Below, piece after piece: positions 48,019 through 62,100 of a stretch of 64,000 nucleotides of DNA. The first letter of the stretch is position 1, and every line of letters starts with the position of its first letter. The notes under the pieces were generated by a model that worked only from the letters and a program-made list of their open reading frames with translations, was not told where the DNA came from and did no database searches. The position numbers and the translations under genes were made by a program. This DNA comes from Seriola aureovittata (Eukaryota; Chordata; Actinopteri; Carangiformes; Carangidae), in assembly GCF_021018895.1 (NCBI RefSeq), contig NC_079381.1, positions 11,293,001 to 11,357,000 on the forward strand, in the 5' to 3' direction.

Positions 48019-48597
48019 ATCATATTAAAACCCAAAGTTCAGTCACTTTACTGTTTAACAATTGACCCCCAAAAAGGACATGGCGCCATGTTTCTGATGC
48101 AGGTAATACTGTAGGTAAATATTGCTCAGAGCGTAAAAGACTATAAACAGTGTGTGAGAGCAATGTGACTTTGTAGTCTGGTTGTGTGACATCACACTAA
48201 ATATGGTGATTAAACAAACTTGAATAATACCTTCTCCATCTGTGTGTTTCTGTTCGCGGACCAAGCACATCCACTCGGTGAACTCCGATCTGTGTATCCG
48301 CCGGTGCCGAAAAGTCTGCCGTTCTGGTTTCAATAGCAGTGAATGGAGCAAGTGTTCACATGCTGGAAATGTAATGTGACCATATCTTTAGAGGGCAAAA
48401 ACGTTTCACATTCCCAGCTGAGGGAAGCCAGCTGAGAAACTGTGTGGGAACAGACTGCTTGATTGACAGCTCCCTCGCAATTTGCAGTGTTTCTACTTAT
48501 TATCGTTATTAGTTCATACAGTTTGGTGTCTTTAAGTTAGAGGTATACAGAGAATAGTTAGAGTAATGGAAAACAGAGCTGTGGGTGTGCAGTGCCT

Positions 48598-49030
48598 TAA
48601 AAGTAATAGTTTGATATTTTGGAATATATGCTTATTTGTTGTCTCTGCCGGAAGTTACATGAGAAGATTGATACCACCCACATATTTGTTCAGTAAATAA
48701 AGGCTACAGCCAGGATAGGGGTTAGCTTAGCTTAGCATAAAGAGTGGAAACAGGCGGAAACAGCTAACAGCAAAATTCAGCTACCAGGAACTCTAAGGCT
48801 CACTAATTAACATGTTACACTTCGTTTGCTTAATCTGTACAAAAAAGTGAAATATGACAACAAGCGGAATTTTTTCAGGGGGATACATGCAGGACTATTC
48901 GTTCTAACTCACAACAAGATGGTGACTTGTGGAAACAGAAATGACTACGCTAAATTAAGTTTAGCACGGACACCTGGCTCCAGCTTCATTTTTTACTGAC
49001 ATATTTCTCCACTATCCCAGCATATCAAAA
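48598..49030 (+). repeat. MITE-like inverted-repeat element, best copy
   Basis: It starts TTAAAAGTAATAGTTTGATATTTTGGAATATATGCTTATTTG, continues GAGAAGATTGATACCACCC...GGTTAGCTTAGCTTAGCATAAAGA...GGAAACAGCTAACAG...CTCACTAATTAACATG and then ACACCTGGCTCCAGCTTCAT. This order matches an abundant percomorph element. The right terminal arm seems truncated. Related pieces lie at 21480-21835 (reverse) and 30362-30450. Confidence 0.7.
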
Positions 49031-49246
49031 CAAAACTAAAAATAGAGCTGCTATTGAACTAGGCTGACACAGAACCATGCCCCCCTGACAATCCCTCTGC
49101 ATTCCCTACCAAACTTTGATTAATTCTCAAATGTGTGTAGACGGTGGGGAAAGGCCAAAGAGCAGCATTTCATTTCTCTTTGGATATCTGTCCCAAATCC
49201 ATTTTGTTCGCTTACCTGTTTTTCACCGATTGCAAACACAGAGACA

Positions 49247-49247
<1 letters not shown>

Positions 49248-49296
<49 letters not shown>
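49248..49296. repeat. (CA)n microsatellite
   Basis: About 24 CA units, 0.9 kb upstream of the dbh coding start. Confidence 0.96.
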
Positions 49297-49297
<1 letters not shown>

Positions 49298-50149
49298 CTT
49301 CCACCGGGGCTGTGCTAACCTTTTAAACCAACCTGAATGTGTCCCTCTTGCTTTTGAAACCCATAATTGACAGTTTGATTAGGTCTTCTGTAGCCTTAGG
49401 CGGTGGCTTAAGGAAAGGGCCTAATGCATTAATGCCTTGTTTACACCTCCACAAGAGCTTGCAGCCCCTTAAGTCTGCTTTGAATCAAATACCCAAAAAG
49501 CCAGGTTAGAAGCATAGTGCTTGGAATATCTCTTGTCAGGAAATGTACAAGGAAATGTATGATGCATGTTCACCAAAGCAAAAAAAGACAGAGATGGAGC
49601 AAACAATAAAGTTTAGTTAGTAGAAACTGATTGTGATAATGTCCATGGTTGAATTTGGATCAATTAGGGGCTGGCAGATGTGCAGAATCATGGTTGACCC
49701 CAGGGCTTAAAGAATACAATCCAATTTTCCTCAACAAATGTAATACCATTAGGCTGGATAAAAACAGACAACTCAGAAGGGAGGAGTCTTTTAAAAGCCA
49801 GTTGGGGGGGATAAGGCTGAGAGAGCGACGGAGCAGTTGCTCAGAGGAGAGAGACAATACCCACAAGGGTTTGGAAATAGAGAAACCTAAAGACTGTAAA
49901 GTTAGTGATGCAAAAGAAAGTCAAACTTTTCCAAAAATGAGGGCCTGAAAGGATAGAAAACACAGGAAGAAAAAGAATAAACAACCTCACCTGATCACTG
50001 CAAGGGAGATACTGAATCTACTGTGGCCAAAAAGGAGAAGGGAGCTGACAAACGCTGGCAAACGACACCGTTGAGTTTGGAGAGTTGCAGCTTATACAGA
50101 ACTATACAGCACTGTGAGAAAAACTTTTTGGACTTAACTCCAAACCAAC

Positions 50150-50224
50150 TCAAAACAAGTGAAGATAAAAAAGAGAATTTGTCCAGCACTAATCTAAAAC
50201 TGATTGAGATCTGTCATTGGGATT
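50150..50224 (+). promoter_or_regulatory. dbh: candidate dbh core promoter / 5'UTR
   Basis: A TATA-like GATAAAAAAG at about 50163 lies some 60 bases before the ATG, which would fit the short 5'UTR of mammalian DBH. An in-frame TGA at 50201..50203 closes the frame 24 nt upstream of the ATG, which supports the start at 50225. No transcript evidence is available here. Confidence 0.35.
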
Positions 50225-50593
50225 ATGAGGATCTTCAATAGGAACATTCGCCTTCAGGACGTCACCGTTCTGTACTTCACTGCCCTGGCTGCTCTGATGG
50301 TCATCTTGGTGGCTTCGTACCAGGCACCCACCAATGCTGTCGATGTGTCCAGCCTTAAATCAAACCCCTCTAGCCCTCTCCCGCCTCTCCCCATGCCCTT
50401 CCGTGTGCCCCTTGACCCACGGGGGGAGCTCCAGCTGGCCTGGAACATCAGCTACGCCAACCAGGAGATATACATGGCATTGAAGGTTGCTCAGATCAGA
50501 TACGGCGTGGTCTTGGGGATGTCTGACCGCGGGGAGCTCACCAATGCTGACCTGGTGGTGCTGTGGGACTCTGGGACTAAGAGCTACTTTGGG
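50225..50593 (+). CDS. dbh: dbh exon 1 (coding part)
   Basis: It encodes residues 1-123, from MRIFNRNIRLQDVTVLYFTA through the hydrophobic anchor (ALAALMVILVAS), a Pro/Ser-rich linker and the first half of DOMON, ending KSYFG before the donor GGG|GTAAGC (phase 0). The identity is shown by RVPLDPRGELQLAWNISY, MSDRGELTNADLVVLW and their counterparts in human DBH. Confidence 0.96.
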
Positions 50594-53103
50594 GTAAGCA
50601 AGGATGGGATGCGTGTTATCTGTATAATTTGTCTTTCAACTGACTAGACTTTAAAGAATTTGTTTTGAATTTATAAAAGTCCTGACTGACACAAGGCATG
50701 CCTCTAAAAATATATGGATGTCAAGCAGATCTCTAAACAGAAGGAATAAAAAAAGTCTCACTGTCTTAAAATTTTTTCTCTATGTTCACCTGTGAAATTC
50801 ATAACTGCACAGGGATTACATGAAAGTCTTTAAAGAGTGGAGGTTTCCCTCTTTCTTATGTTCCTCATCTGTCTGTGGTCCCCGGGGCGTGAGATTGGTG
50901 TTTTTGCATGAGGAGCCAGTGGACGGCTTGCTTCATGATCACACAGTCACAAAGGATGTTATCGGCCCCTGCTAATTGGAAATCACTCAAACTGCACTAA
51001 TAGCTAAAGTTCATCAGGGAATCATTAGCAGATATTAGCATATCAAAATTGAATCCTATGCTGATTAAGATGTGTAAAATGCTTAATTTTCATTATGCCA
51101 CAAATGCCTTTTTAACAATCCAACTCTGATTTCTTTTTCAGAAAATTTTTGATTTTTTTTCTTTTCTGGAAAAAAAGACATTTATCTTGCTATTAAAATC
51201 CCATTTACCTTCCTTTTCATTTGTGTTTCTGTCCATTGTTTTAATATCCTAATAGAGTTTCTGTGGAAATATTAATGAGAAACAGTAAGCAGATTGAATA
51301 CTAATTCCCTGCAGTTAAAAAATTATTACAGTAGCAATTCTGATTCTTCGTCTCTGGGAAAACCTTGTCTATCTTCTTTGTCCGGGTGTTATATTCTTAA
51401 TATAAAAGCTGAGACTGTTTCCACCAACATATGATTGATCGGGAAAAGTTGCTATATAAATGAGATGAAAGACATTGGTACCTTTAGGAACCTGTTTCTA
51501 CAGGATTAGCTTCAAATTAGAATAATCTACACAACCCTGGAGAAAGCCATTAACAAATAAGGAATTAACCTATTTGCTTCTTAGGGTGTTTTATTTCACC
51601 ACAATGACCTGCCTGCTACAGTTCCGAGAGAAGGATAAGTTTAATGTCAGGCTATGAGTTGAATAAAGCACAGGTACATACTTCTTTAGTCCAACGTCTT
51701 CTCTAATGCAATATTGTGTATAACATCAATCTCTTTTTTTTTCCTAAGGCAAATTACTTCACAATGCAGAGCTCACACCTTGAGGCAATGCACTTAGTGT
51801 TAAGTAACCCCCTCATCAATACCTACAAATAAGGACATTTTATACTTAGTCAATATATAAATTTAACATTATTGCAATTATTTCCATCATTACATTGAAC
51901 ATTACACCACAAACTAAATTCCTTAACTTTTGCATGAACTCTATAGGTCTACTGCAAGGCCCACAGGAAAAAAATAGTTAGAGATTAAAAGTTATAAGGG
52001 ATTGATATTAAAAGGCTGCACTCAGACTCTGTAACAGTTCCACTGGTGGATCTTTTTTAAATCTGATTTCCATTATGTCTGAGCTCTGCTGAAGTGTCTC
52101 ATACATATTTAGTTGTTTTCATCAGAAAAAAACAAAAAAAAGCAGAGAATTTCCACTTATTTCATATTTGCAGGTACTACACACATATTTATGAGAAAAG
52201 GGCAGACTCTCAATTTGGATGCAAGATGCTGTTGCCTATCTCCTCTACTGAAAAGTGCTACCTTCATTTCAATCAGCTATTACCATTTGTTTATTTTGCA
52301 ATGTCTAGTTATTGAGAAAGACATCATGTCTTCCTGGCTTCCGGTAGCAGATCTGTCACCATGGTAATGGGTAATGGAGTTCACAGAATAAACAGTATAA
52401 ATTGCATTACTATTTCCTTTAATGCTGACTGACAGCCTTGAGATAGAAAATGCATTTTTTTAAAAAAAAGAAAACTGGGCAGAATGGGCAGTGCAAGCTC
52501 TATTGACTTATTCAGCAGAGATAAAACACAGGAAAAAAATCTCTGCTGTGATTCAATCTGAGGTCGGAGGGAGCAAGCTGGACTCCAGAGGCCCCACACA
52601 CAAACACACTCACACATTAGGGCTGTATCTCACTGATAGGTTAGATCAGTGAGGAAAGAAACTACCTCTGGGATCAATCCTCATAGACAATTAATATGAT
52701 AAAAAAAAAAAGGATATTTTTGAATTTGGGTAAATGGTTTGTTTGCAGTTTGTGCATTTTAGTGCTTCATAAGAATATTTGATGCACATATTTTTATGAG
52801 CAAAAACCCTGCAGAAGGAAGGATATCATGATATACATTAATATGAACAGTAGCTTTGACCTTTGCATTCATCTCTTATCAATTTCAGGCTTGTTTCCCT
52901 TCAGTTACCCAAATCCCAGTGTAGCACATTCCTGCTGTTTAAATTCTAACCATCATAATGTAACACTCACATCATTGTAAAGTATTTTCTTGTTAAATTG
53001 ATCTCCCCCTTGCTATCCGATTCTCCTTCTCCCCTTGTTCCATCTGTTTCTCTTCACTCAGGAGGGCCAAATTTCCAGCAGAAGAAAGGTCACTGCTGTG
53101 CTA

Positions 53104-53146
<43 letters not shown>

Positions 53147-56100
53147 CATGAACACACACACGCACGCACACGCGCAGACACACACACGCTACTTCTCATT
53201 TCAGATATGTTCTGTAGTTCAGGGACTTTTTAAATCAATGTATTCAAAACAGACGACCTTGCCATGAAGAAATATAAAGATACAGTTTTTTTTTTTCCTC
53301 TCTTTGTTCTCTAGTTGTGAACACATTCATGGATATATACTGTACAATATTTCTAGAGATACTCAATAGAAACTAAAGTAAAAAATGAGACATTCTGATC
53401 ATTTCTAGGGAACAAATACCACAAATACAAAAAATATTAAGATGGTGCAGGTTTTTTCAGGTCTATCTCAAAACAATAATCACATGCAGATATGTACACT
53501 GTAGCTGTTTTAGGTCACAATAATTGTCCCTACTAAAGTAAGAGATGGGGACAAAGTTCATGGCCCATGTGTTGTGTGAAAATACATTCTATATTTTAGC
53601 TGAAAATGATGCTTCAGAATCTTTACTTAGACAAATCAAGTGGGAATCTTTCACTAAGAAATTCCCTCTTTGTGTTACTATCCTTCCATGTTCAGAAAAG
53701 AAGAACTTGTTACAACTTTTAAATCAAATAGTCACGATAAGACTCTGCTGAGGTCTACCAAGTGTATTCTCCACACAGGCATGTAACACACATAATACAT
53801 ACTGCCCACAGTTTATTTTAGATCTTTATTTTAGATGTGTGTGTGTGTGTGTGTGTGTGTATATAATATATACACTCACATATATACATATACTGTGTTT
53901 ATTCTCAAAATTGTTGGCTTCAAAATGTTTGCAGTTTGTGCAGAACAGTTATATAAGAGGGACAGAGAGGGAGACAGAAATAAAGAGAGAGATCTCAGGT
54001 GCTATTCTGGACAGATATGAATGTGAGAAATATAACAGAAACAGATAGACTGAGCTGTTGCAAAGCCTCCTGGCAGAGAATTAGAACCATCTACACTTGG
54101 TTAAGAGGGTTTCACAACACGAACTGCCACACTAATTTCTTTCTATTAACTGTATCATAATCCACTGTCAAACAAACTGCTAAAACTCTATAAATTTGTG
54201 TTAATTTTAAAATAAACAAACAATAGGGACATTATTTAAGCTCTGGTTGGTGACGTGTATTTGATCGGTGACATTCTAGTGCAGAGCTCTCCTTTGTTTC
54301 CCAATAACCATTCACCTTCAAACATTTTTCTGCATAATTAAACTACTGGTCACATTTTTTCTTTTACCATGGTATAGTTCTTATTTCGATACAAAATTAT
54401 AAAATTTATATTTGAACTTACTCTGTCTGGTTTGCATGGATACACAGAATGCCTGAAACTTATTCAGTAATGGTTTAATAATGAGGTTCACAACCAGCTC
54501 TGCTACACCCACCGACACTCTCCATATCTACCTATTTTTATAATGGAAATGAGCCGCCTTCCTTAACTTTTGCTTAAAAACATCAAAACAAGCCAAAAAA
54601 TAATATTATCCCACTTTATGTGATGAATGTAACAGAACAATGTGCTACTTGGTTGTGTCTATTTGGTGTTTATTATGTGTATAAATTGTGTGTCTTTTTC
54701 TTTAGGATGCTTGGAGCGACAGTGAGGGTCACGTTTCATTGGACAGCCAGCAGGACTATAAGTTGATTGAAGCCAAACAGAAAACTGATGGATTCTACCT
54801 GCTCTTCAAAAGACCATTCAGTACCTGTGATCCCAGAGACTACCTCATTGAGGTGTGTGGAATCTTTGCTTCACACTGTGCGTGTGTGTGTGTGTGCGTG
54901 TGTGCGTGTGTATGTGTGTGTGTACACGTCAGAGGAGGAGAATGTGTGAGTGTGAGTTGTTGGGCCTCTGTCTCAAGCTATTTGTAAGTTTTGCTATAGC
55001 TACAATGCTAGTATTAGCATTAACAGCTATTTACTTACTTGTCTAGATGAAAAGTTGTGAGTTCAGCATCAAACTTCATTCCTTGACTGACCAAGCGTTG
55101 TCTCCAGCGGTGGAAAGTCATGTCTTTTCTTCTCCTGAAGTTAGCACGCCGGTCGGCTGGCCCCTGCTGGTCTCATCACTACCCGATAGCAACTCTGTAG
55201 CCTCCAACCTGCCCTGAAGACGTCGTAATGCTCAGAGGGCGTATTATAACCGATTACAACCACTTGTAATGTAAACAGCAATGGCCGAAGCTCTTTTCGA
55301 GCCAAAATCACCACCACTTGTTTCCGGCAACAAATGACGTTTGGCGGCAGAGAAAACGTAGCCTTCTAAACTGCTGGAGCAAACGCGTCACTTGACCTGA
55401 AGAATCCTTAAGATGATGCCAGACATCCTTCAAGGAGCTAACTCTTGTTTTATTTTAACATCACTGGCTAAGGCATCAGGTGGTTCTCCCATTTTCTTGC
55501 TTATTAATCTGTCTTTGTCTTATTAGTCATTGAAGGGTGCTATGCAAATAACAGTTGACTGACTTCTGCATTTATGTTACCCCTCTTTTCTACTCATGTA
55601 AAGGACAAGCACATTCTATTTTATTTGTTGCATATGGTCTCAAGTCTAAAAAAAAAAAAACGTCTGTCAGAGAGGAAAGGACTGATCTTGACAGTTAACA
55701 GGTGGCGAGAAGAAGATGGGGATATGGTGGGAAAGATGCTTGAGTGCACGCATGTGTGTAGCTTTAACAGGGTCATAGTGTATTTGCGTGTGTGCGTGAG
55801 AGTGCCCATGTGTGAGTGGGAAGGTGTGTGTTTTTATTGCTGTACTTGGTGTGTTTTAAAAAAGTAATGGGACTGATCATGGAGAGCTCACGGTTACAGG
55901 TGTGGACATAAAATGCTCAGAAAGTTGGGATGGTTGGTACAATTCCCACTGAAGCATTCATTATTCTGATTATGGTTTCCATGGAACCACATTTGACTGC
56001 TAGTTTGCAGACACAAAACCAATGAACATTACTATGACAACATAATGAAATTCATTTCAGCCAAATAATAATCATGAGAGACTATTAATTTGAAATACAC

Positions 56101-59100
56101 AGCCCTGCTGTTTATGTCCTTCTTTGTAGCCATCTAAAATCCTTTCTTTCCTTATTGTTTTGATTGATCAGGACGGGACTGTGCACGTCATTTATGGCTT
56201 CTTGGATCAACGACTTGCCTCGCTGGAGCAGCTGAACCTGTCCCGGATCCACACAGGGATACAGAGAGTGCTGATGCTGCGCCCTGACACGCCGTCACCC
56301 ACCCTTCCGCCAGATGTGCAGACGCTGGATGTTGTGGCACCAAATGTCATCATACCAAGTCAAGAGACCACTTACTGGTGCTCCATCCAGAAGCTGCCTG
56401 AAAACATGCCCAAGAACCACATTGTTATGGTGTGAATGCCTCTAAATATAGAAACACTTAACATAGAGTTTACTTACACACAGTGGAGTGGGTGTTTCAG
56501 ATGGAGATCCCGCACAGGCAGCTATTACTGCTCCTTGTTTGCCAGCTGGGCCAAACACAACATGGGCTGTATTGTCATGGTTAGAAAGACAAAACATAAA
56601 TCAAAGAAAAAGGAAAACACATAACAGACATGTCACCTCACATCCTTATATTTTTTACTGAGGAACATTAATGTGATGAAATGTGAACAGATCCCGTACA
56701 AAACATACAGTAGGATAGGATATTTAATGGCAATGGCATTTTAAATGGCAAATTTTTATTGACGTATCTGTCTGAGGTGGGAAAATTGCCACAGTTTTGG
56801 TGGTGAAAAACATCTTTCTCTTTTTTCGCTTATTTCTTTCTCTCTCTCGCTCTCTCTATCTCTCTGTGTTTCTGTCAGTATGAGTCAGTGATAACTCCAG
56901 GTAACGAAGCCATTGTGCATCACATAGAGGTGTTTGAATGCTCCCCGGATGTCCGTGACGTTCCAGAGTACAGCGGCTCCTGTGATGACAAGATGAAGCC
57001 GGGCAAGCTCAACTTCTGCCGCCATGTGCTAGCTGCATGGGCTATGGGTGCTGAGGTATGATGGGAAACAGACACCCACACACATCCTCTTACTTTTACC
57101 TTTATGGGGGACTCTCCACTGACTGTATTCACTGTTCCATTTAAAATTAAAGGCTCAAACTAGTAAAATCATGAAAAATAGAGGAGCACCCACCCAAGTT
57201 TTTTAACAAACATAAGAGGTGTCTAATTGAAAGCGAGAGTTGGAATGAAGCCTGATTTTGGTCCTGTGCTTGAATCTATTATAAGAGATAAACAAAAACT
57301 CCTACGAGAGTAATATCCAAGCCTAGAGCTGCGAGCAAAAAACCCTGCAAAGAGGATCCCACATGCAGCACAAGTCTATTAAGAGCTCGGAGACAGTCTG
57401 TGTGTGGGAGGCAAATATTCACAAACTTGCTTACATGGACACTCAAGTACACACATGAACATGAATGAATCCACATATGCATGCACACTGGTGGGGTAAC
57501 AATACACAAAATGTTTCATTATGGCTGCATTCTTTTTGCAGCTTTCGGACACTTAGAAACTAAACCTGAAACTTAACCACAGGCCAATACACATTTATTC
57601 TTTGCAGTGTACAGAGAGCTATAAATTAAAATTCTTAAGATTGTCATGCATTGACAATAGATTATCATGCAGTAAAATTAAATTCACAGTAAACATAATT
57701 GAACAGTTAATTGAACAGAATACTGAAAAAGTATGAACATTTTGATTTATTTTATGTTTATTTGTATAGGGACAAGATACAGTATAGAATGAATGAACCA
57801 ATGCCACATACCACAGCATTTATTAGCCTAAGCTAATTAGCAATTCCCACTCCCAGATCGTTTGCTCCCACCCGCTGATACAGCTCATTCATCGTCATCA
57901 GTTACAATGATAAACACGTGGTTACGGTTGTTTACAGTTTGGTTTGGTTTTCAGCACAATAATTAGGTTTTAGGTATAAGTAGTTAAGGTTAGAGGACCG
58001 TCGTTGTCACACTTACCATAATAAACATACAGCTCTACAACAGCGTCATTTGAATTCCTCCTTTGCTCTTGTCATGTACTACAGCCGCCTGACAATAAAA
58101 TGTAACTATGGGCCGTAATAAGCTGCTTGAACAGACGACCTATGGGGTCGCCTTTTAGGGAAGGACAGTTTCAAACAAGTGTGTTGCAGTTTCAGGCTCC
58201 TGACTGAAATGTTCAGTGCAAAAGGGCACCTGTTTAGTTTTTGTGAAATGGCCAGACAACTAGTCATTCAGTCAGTCATCTATCAGGCATTAAATCACCC
58301 AACTTACATACTATGGCTACCATCCAGCTGGCTGACCAAGCAAGCAAGCAGCCTGCTAGTCACATAAAGCAGAGAGGACAGGGAACCGTGAGCCTGTCAC
58401 CATATTTCTCTGCTCTGCTCCCCACTGTATCACAGCCAACACGGCCCCACTCTGATTGGATTATCTGCCAGCCAAACAAAAACAAGCAGGATGCCTTCTG
58501 TGAGCTGTGAGCTGTGAAGACAAGATTAGGTGGGAAATATTCAGGCCTCTTTCATCACCTCTTAATAGTGTTGTTTCATTCTCCCCGGCACCGCGTCAGA
58601 AGGGAAACGTGACTTTGCAAAAACACAAAACATAGGAGCAAGAGAAAAATAAAGAGTAGAGGAAGTTTGAAAGAGGAAAAAGAAACAATAACGTACGACA
58701 CTGTCAGAGACAGCAGCACCAGTGGAAAAGAAATACATGTTTGTGTGTGTCTATGTGTGGGGGAGACAGCAAATCTCTAAGGATTTCACCATAACACATT
58801 AGAGCAAGATTAAATAAAACTATTTCTTTCTTCCATTACAAACTGTATCAGCAGACGTGGCTAAAGGTTGGCCTCTCTCAGAAACAGGTGTAGACACAGA
58901 TGATGAATCAGGATTAAATCAAGATTTCTTTATGAAAGCATGGAGGTTTGATGCCCAGGGGACAAGAGGTGACTAGAGAATTATTTTCTTGCTGTGATAA
59001 GAAGAATACTTCAGAATCCGAGGCGTGAAAGAGGAGGGGGGAGAAAATATACCTCACAAGTTCACAAGCGGCATCCCAGAGGGCGCGTCCATGCGAGAAT

Positions 59101-62100
59101 ACAACCTGTCTCGGTGTAGAAATAATCGATAGACATGCTTTTTGAGCCTGCTCATAGATCCCCCAAAAGGCCTCGAGGAGAGGATGTGAAGGTTCACAAT
59201 GAGGAACACAGTCGATGCAAAGACTGTGTGTTAATGATCAGTTTTCTGTATCATGATCAGTTTTAAAAGCTCCCTTTCAGTCTTACGATCTGTTGCTGTT
59301 ACAATTTTAAATTCTGTGGGTGGTTTGGAGCTCGTGAGTTGGCATCTTGTTATTTTTAGAGCTAGGCTATTTATTATCTCTGCAGTTTGGGCAAGAAGGT
59401 GAATAAGACATGATGTAATAATGATTTCTTAGACATATCGCTTTGATAGAAGATCACATCTTAAAGAGGACATCAAAAGAACTGGTTTGAAGTGGATTGC
59501 AGAAGCCTGCAATTGATATTTTAAGACATCCTACTGAGTGTGAAAGGAAACTTTCTCTTCTGGAAGTTTTTCGAAACACTTGTCAAGACTTTAGAGAGGA
59601 GAGAGTATGGCTTTTCAACACTTAACTGGAACATGTTAGCACAGGGTGACCTTTTTTGTCATGCTCTGACAATGTCGGCCTTCAACAGAATGAGAGAATG
59701 AACAAGGATATATAAAATGTGATTACACTTTGGTTCCTTTCACTGTAACACTGTCAAAGTCCATAAGTGGCGTCCCCGCTCTGAAATGTACGACTTCTTC
59801 TCTAATACAAAGCCTATCAGAACATAACAACAAAGCACACGCTGTGCATATTGTGAGGATATTAAATCTAAAAAAGGTTTTAACTCAACATCATCTGTGA
59901 ATTTTGTGAAGACTCTTTGCTACAACTTCAAAGCAGCTCTGCATAAATGAGAGGAATAATGAATCATGTGTGTGGTGAATATGTGTGTGTGTGTGTGTTT
60001 GCTTGCAGGCTTTTTACTATCCTCCTGATGCAGGGCTGCCGATGGGTGGACCAGGATCCTCAAGGTTCCTTCGCCTAGAGGTCCATTACCACAACCCTCT
60101 CCTTATATCTGGTACATACAGTACATATTTAAGCACACACGCTCACACACTCTGTCTTCAGATCACTCTTTCTCACACACACACACGCGGAAGCAGCAGG
60201 ATTGTCTGTATCTTGCGCTAGGCGCCCGAGGCTTATCTTCAACAGAGCGATTCATTTAAAATTTTCCAGATATACCTTTTGATCTCGCCTGTAAAAGTCA
60301 CTACAGACTTTGCTTTTCTTATCCCGATCTGACCTTACAATACGCTTAACGCCTACATTACCATCTTCTAATTCTCGGCACATCTTTCTGGTTTTGGAGT
60401 TGTTTTCTGTTAAGATTTTTATATATCCTCTTATGTCTTCCTTCAAAGTTTCCTGTGGTTGAACAGAGATGGAGCTAAGGTCTCACTAACTCACCTTTAG
60501 GCCACCAGCTCACCTCCTTGATTTGAACTTTCAAACTAAAAATCACCTCTTAGCATCTTGGTTTTTTTTTTTTCCTTAGTAGGCTTAAAAACTGTAATGC
60601 TGTTTTTGCTGGTCTATGCAAGATAAATGCCAGATGATTCAAAATGTTGCAGAATGTGTGCTGATCAGGAGCAGATGGAGAGCACATACTACAAACTCAT
60701 TACACCTGTGAAATTTTTCTGTGATCCTATAATCCTCTCTTTGTACTGTAATTCTCCCCTCAGAAATCTTAAATTTGTTGCTCTAGGAGACAAAGAGCAC
60801 CCAAAATAAACTCCGTAGCCTGGTTTAGTGAAAAATAATTCTGGCTCCTGTGTGTTTGTATGATCTACTAGTAAACAGACTGTATATTACATATTTGATA
60901 TTTACATGCAGGCCGCCATGACGCATCAGGGATACGGTTGCACTACACACCCAGCCTGAGGCGATACGATGCAGGGATCATGGAGTTGGGCCTTGTTTAT
61001 ACTCCTATCATGGCTATCCCACCCAAACAACAAACCTTCTACCTCACCGGGTACTGCACCTCCAAGTGTACCCAGACTGTATGTATATAAAATCTCCATC
61101 ATTTACTACATTATTTATGGTTCAGATGTTAAGAATGCAAGGCGGATATGTCAGCTAGGTGCCGCATATTTTACATTTTTTGTCTTTAAAGCACAAAAGT
61201 CTGGGTTGGAGCTTGACCTAAAAAAATAATAATAATAATAAAAAAAAAAAAAGTCTGTTTCTCTGTTTGTCCGCTTGTTTTGTCGATCTAGGCTTTGCCT
61301 CCAGGAGGAATCTATATATTTGCGTCCCAGCTGCACACCCACCTGGCAGGGCATGGGGTGAGGACAGTTTTGGTGAGGGGAGGCAAAGAGCTGGAGGTGG
61401 TACAGGAGGACCAGCACTTCAGTACACACTACCAGGTGAGCAGGGCTCAGTTTACCCAGAGGAGCTGAGATCTAACTTTGTGCATTGTATCTTACAGGCT
61501 ATTGTATTAGATCAGATAAAAGTGAGTTTTACCTCACATCACACTGAGCTGTGCGCCACTGGGACAAAGATTATCCTCAAAAAATAACTGAGAAATGAAG
61601 ACTAACACTGGCCTCATGGAATGATATTTCTGCTTCTATCACACCATGGAAAATAAAAACCTTTCCATTACGATAAAGTCTTATTACAGTCTTTTGCAGT
61701 GGGTGATCTACAGTATATTAGTATATAGAGAATGCTTGATGGTCAGAGGTGTATTTGTTACAAACAAATGTGTGTTATATTATTTATGACTTGGGCAAAA
61801 GGACTGGCATTTACGTGTGCCCATTGTTTCCTGTCAAAGACATACATCTTTAAAAACAGCTAACAAATGGTTAATTTCAGTCCTTAGAAAGGCTTAAGAT
61901 TTCCCTACAGCAGCTGGGCACTGTTGTTTTTAACAAATGTTACTCAAACAGGAGTAATTGGTGCATTTGTTGGGGACTATTTTCCATGGCGGACTGATAC
62001 ACATGTGGACTTCTAGCGGGACAGAGCCCCTGTTCATCGTAATGAGGTAACATGTCAGCCGTGAGTGTGGCTCATTGATGGGTTTTTAATAATAGTTTTT

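Larger units (their letters stand above)
44231..50150. other. fam163b-dbh upstream interval
   Basis: About 6 kb with no supportable coding exon. It holds a degraded repeat at 45610-45890, a perfect CRE at 47176, an inverted-repeat element at 47567..47701, a 20-base C run at 47999, a MITE-like copy at 48598-49030 and a CA repeat at 49248. Open frames at 45941..46150 and 46348..46560 resemble nothing recognised. Confidence 0.55.
50594..54705 (+). other. dbh: dbh intron 1
   Basis: A 4.1 kb intron, AT-rich, with an X-box-like site at 52355..52368, a CT repeat at 53108 and a GT repeat at 53836. No other gene was seen. Confidence 0.9.

Noticed and set aside
50204..50224. Extended dbh start using TTG at 50204
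   Set aside because: It would need a non-ATG start right after an in-frame TGA. The ATG at 50225 gives the expected short cytoplasmic tail before the anchor.
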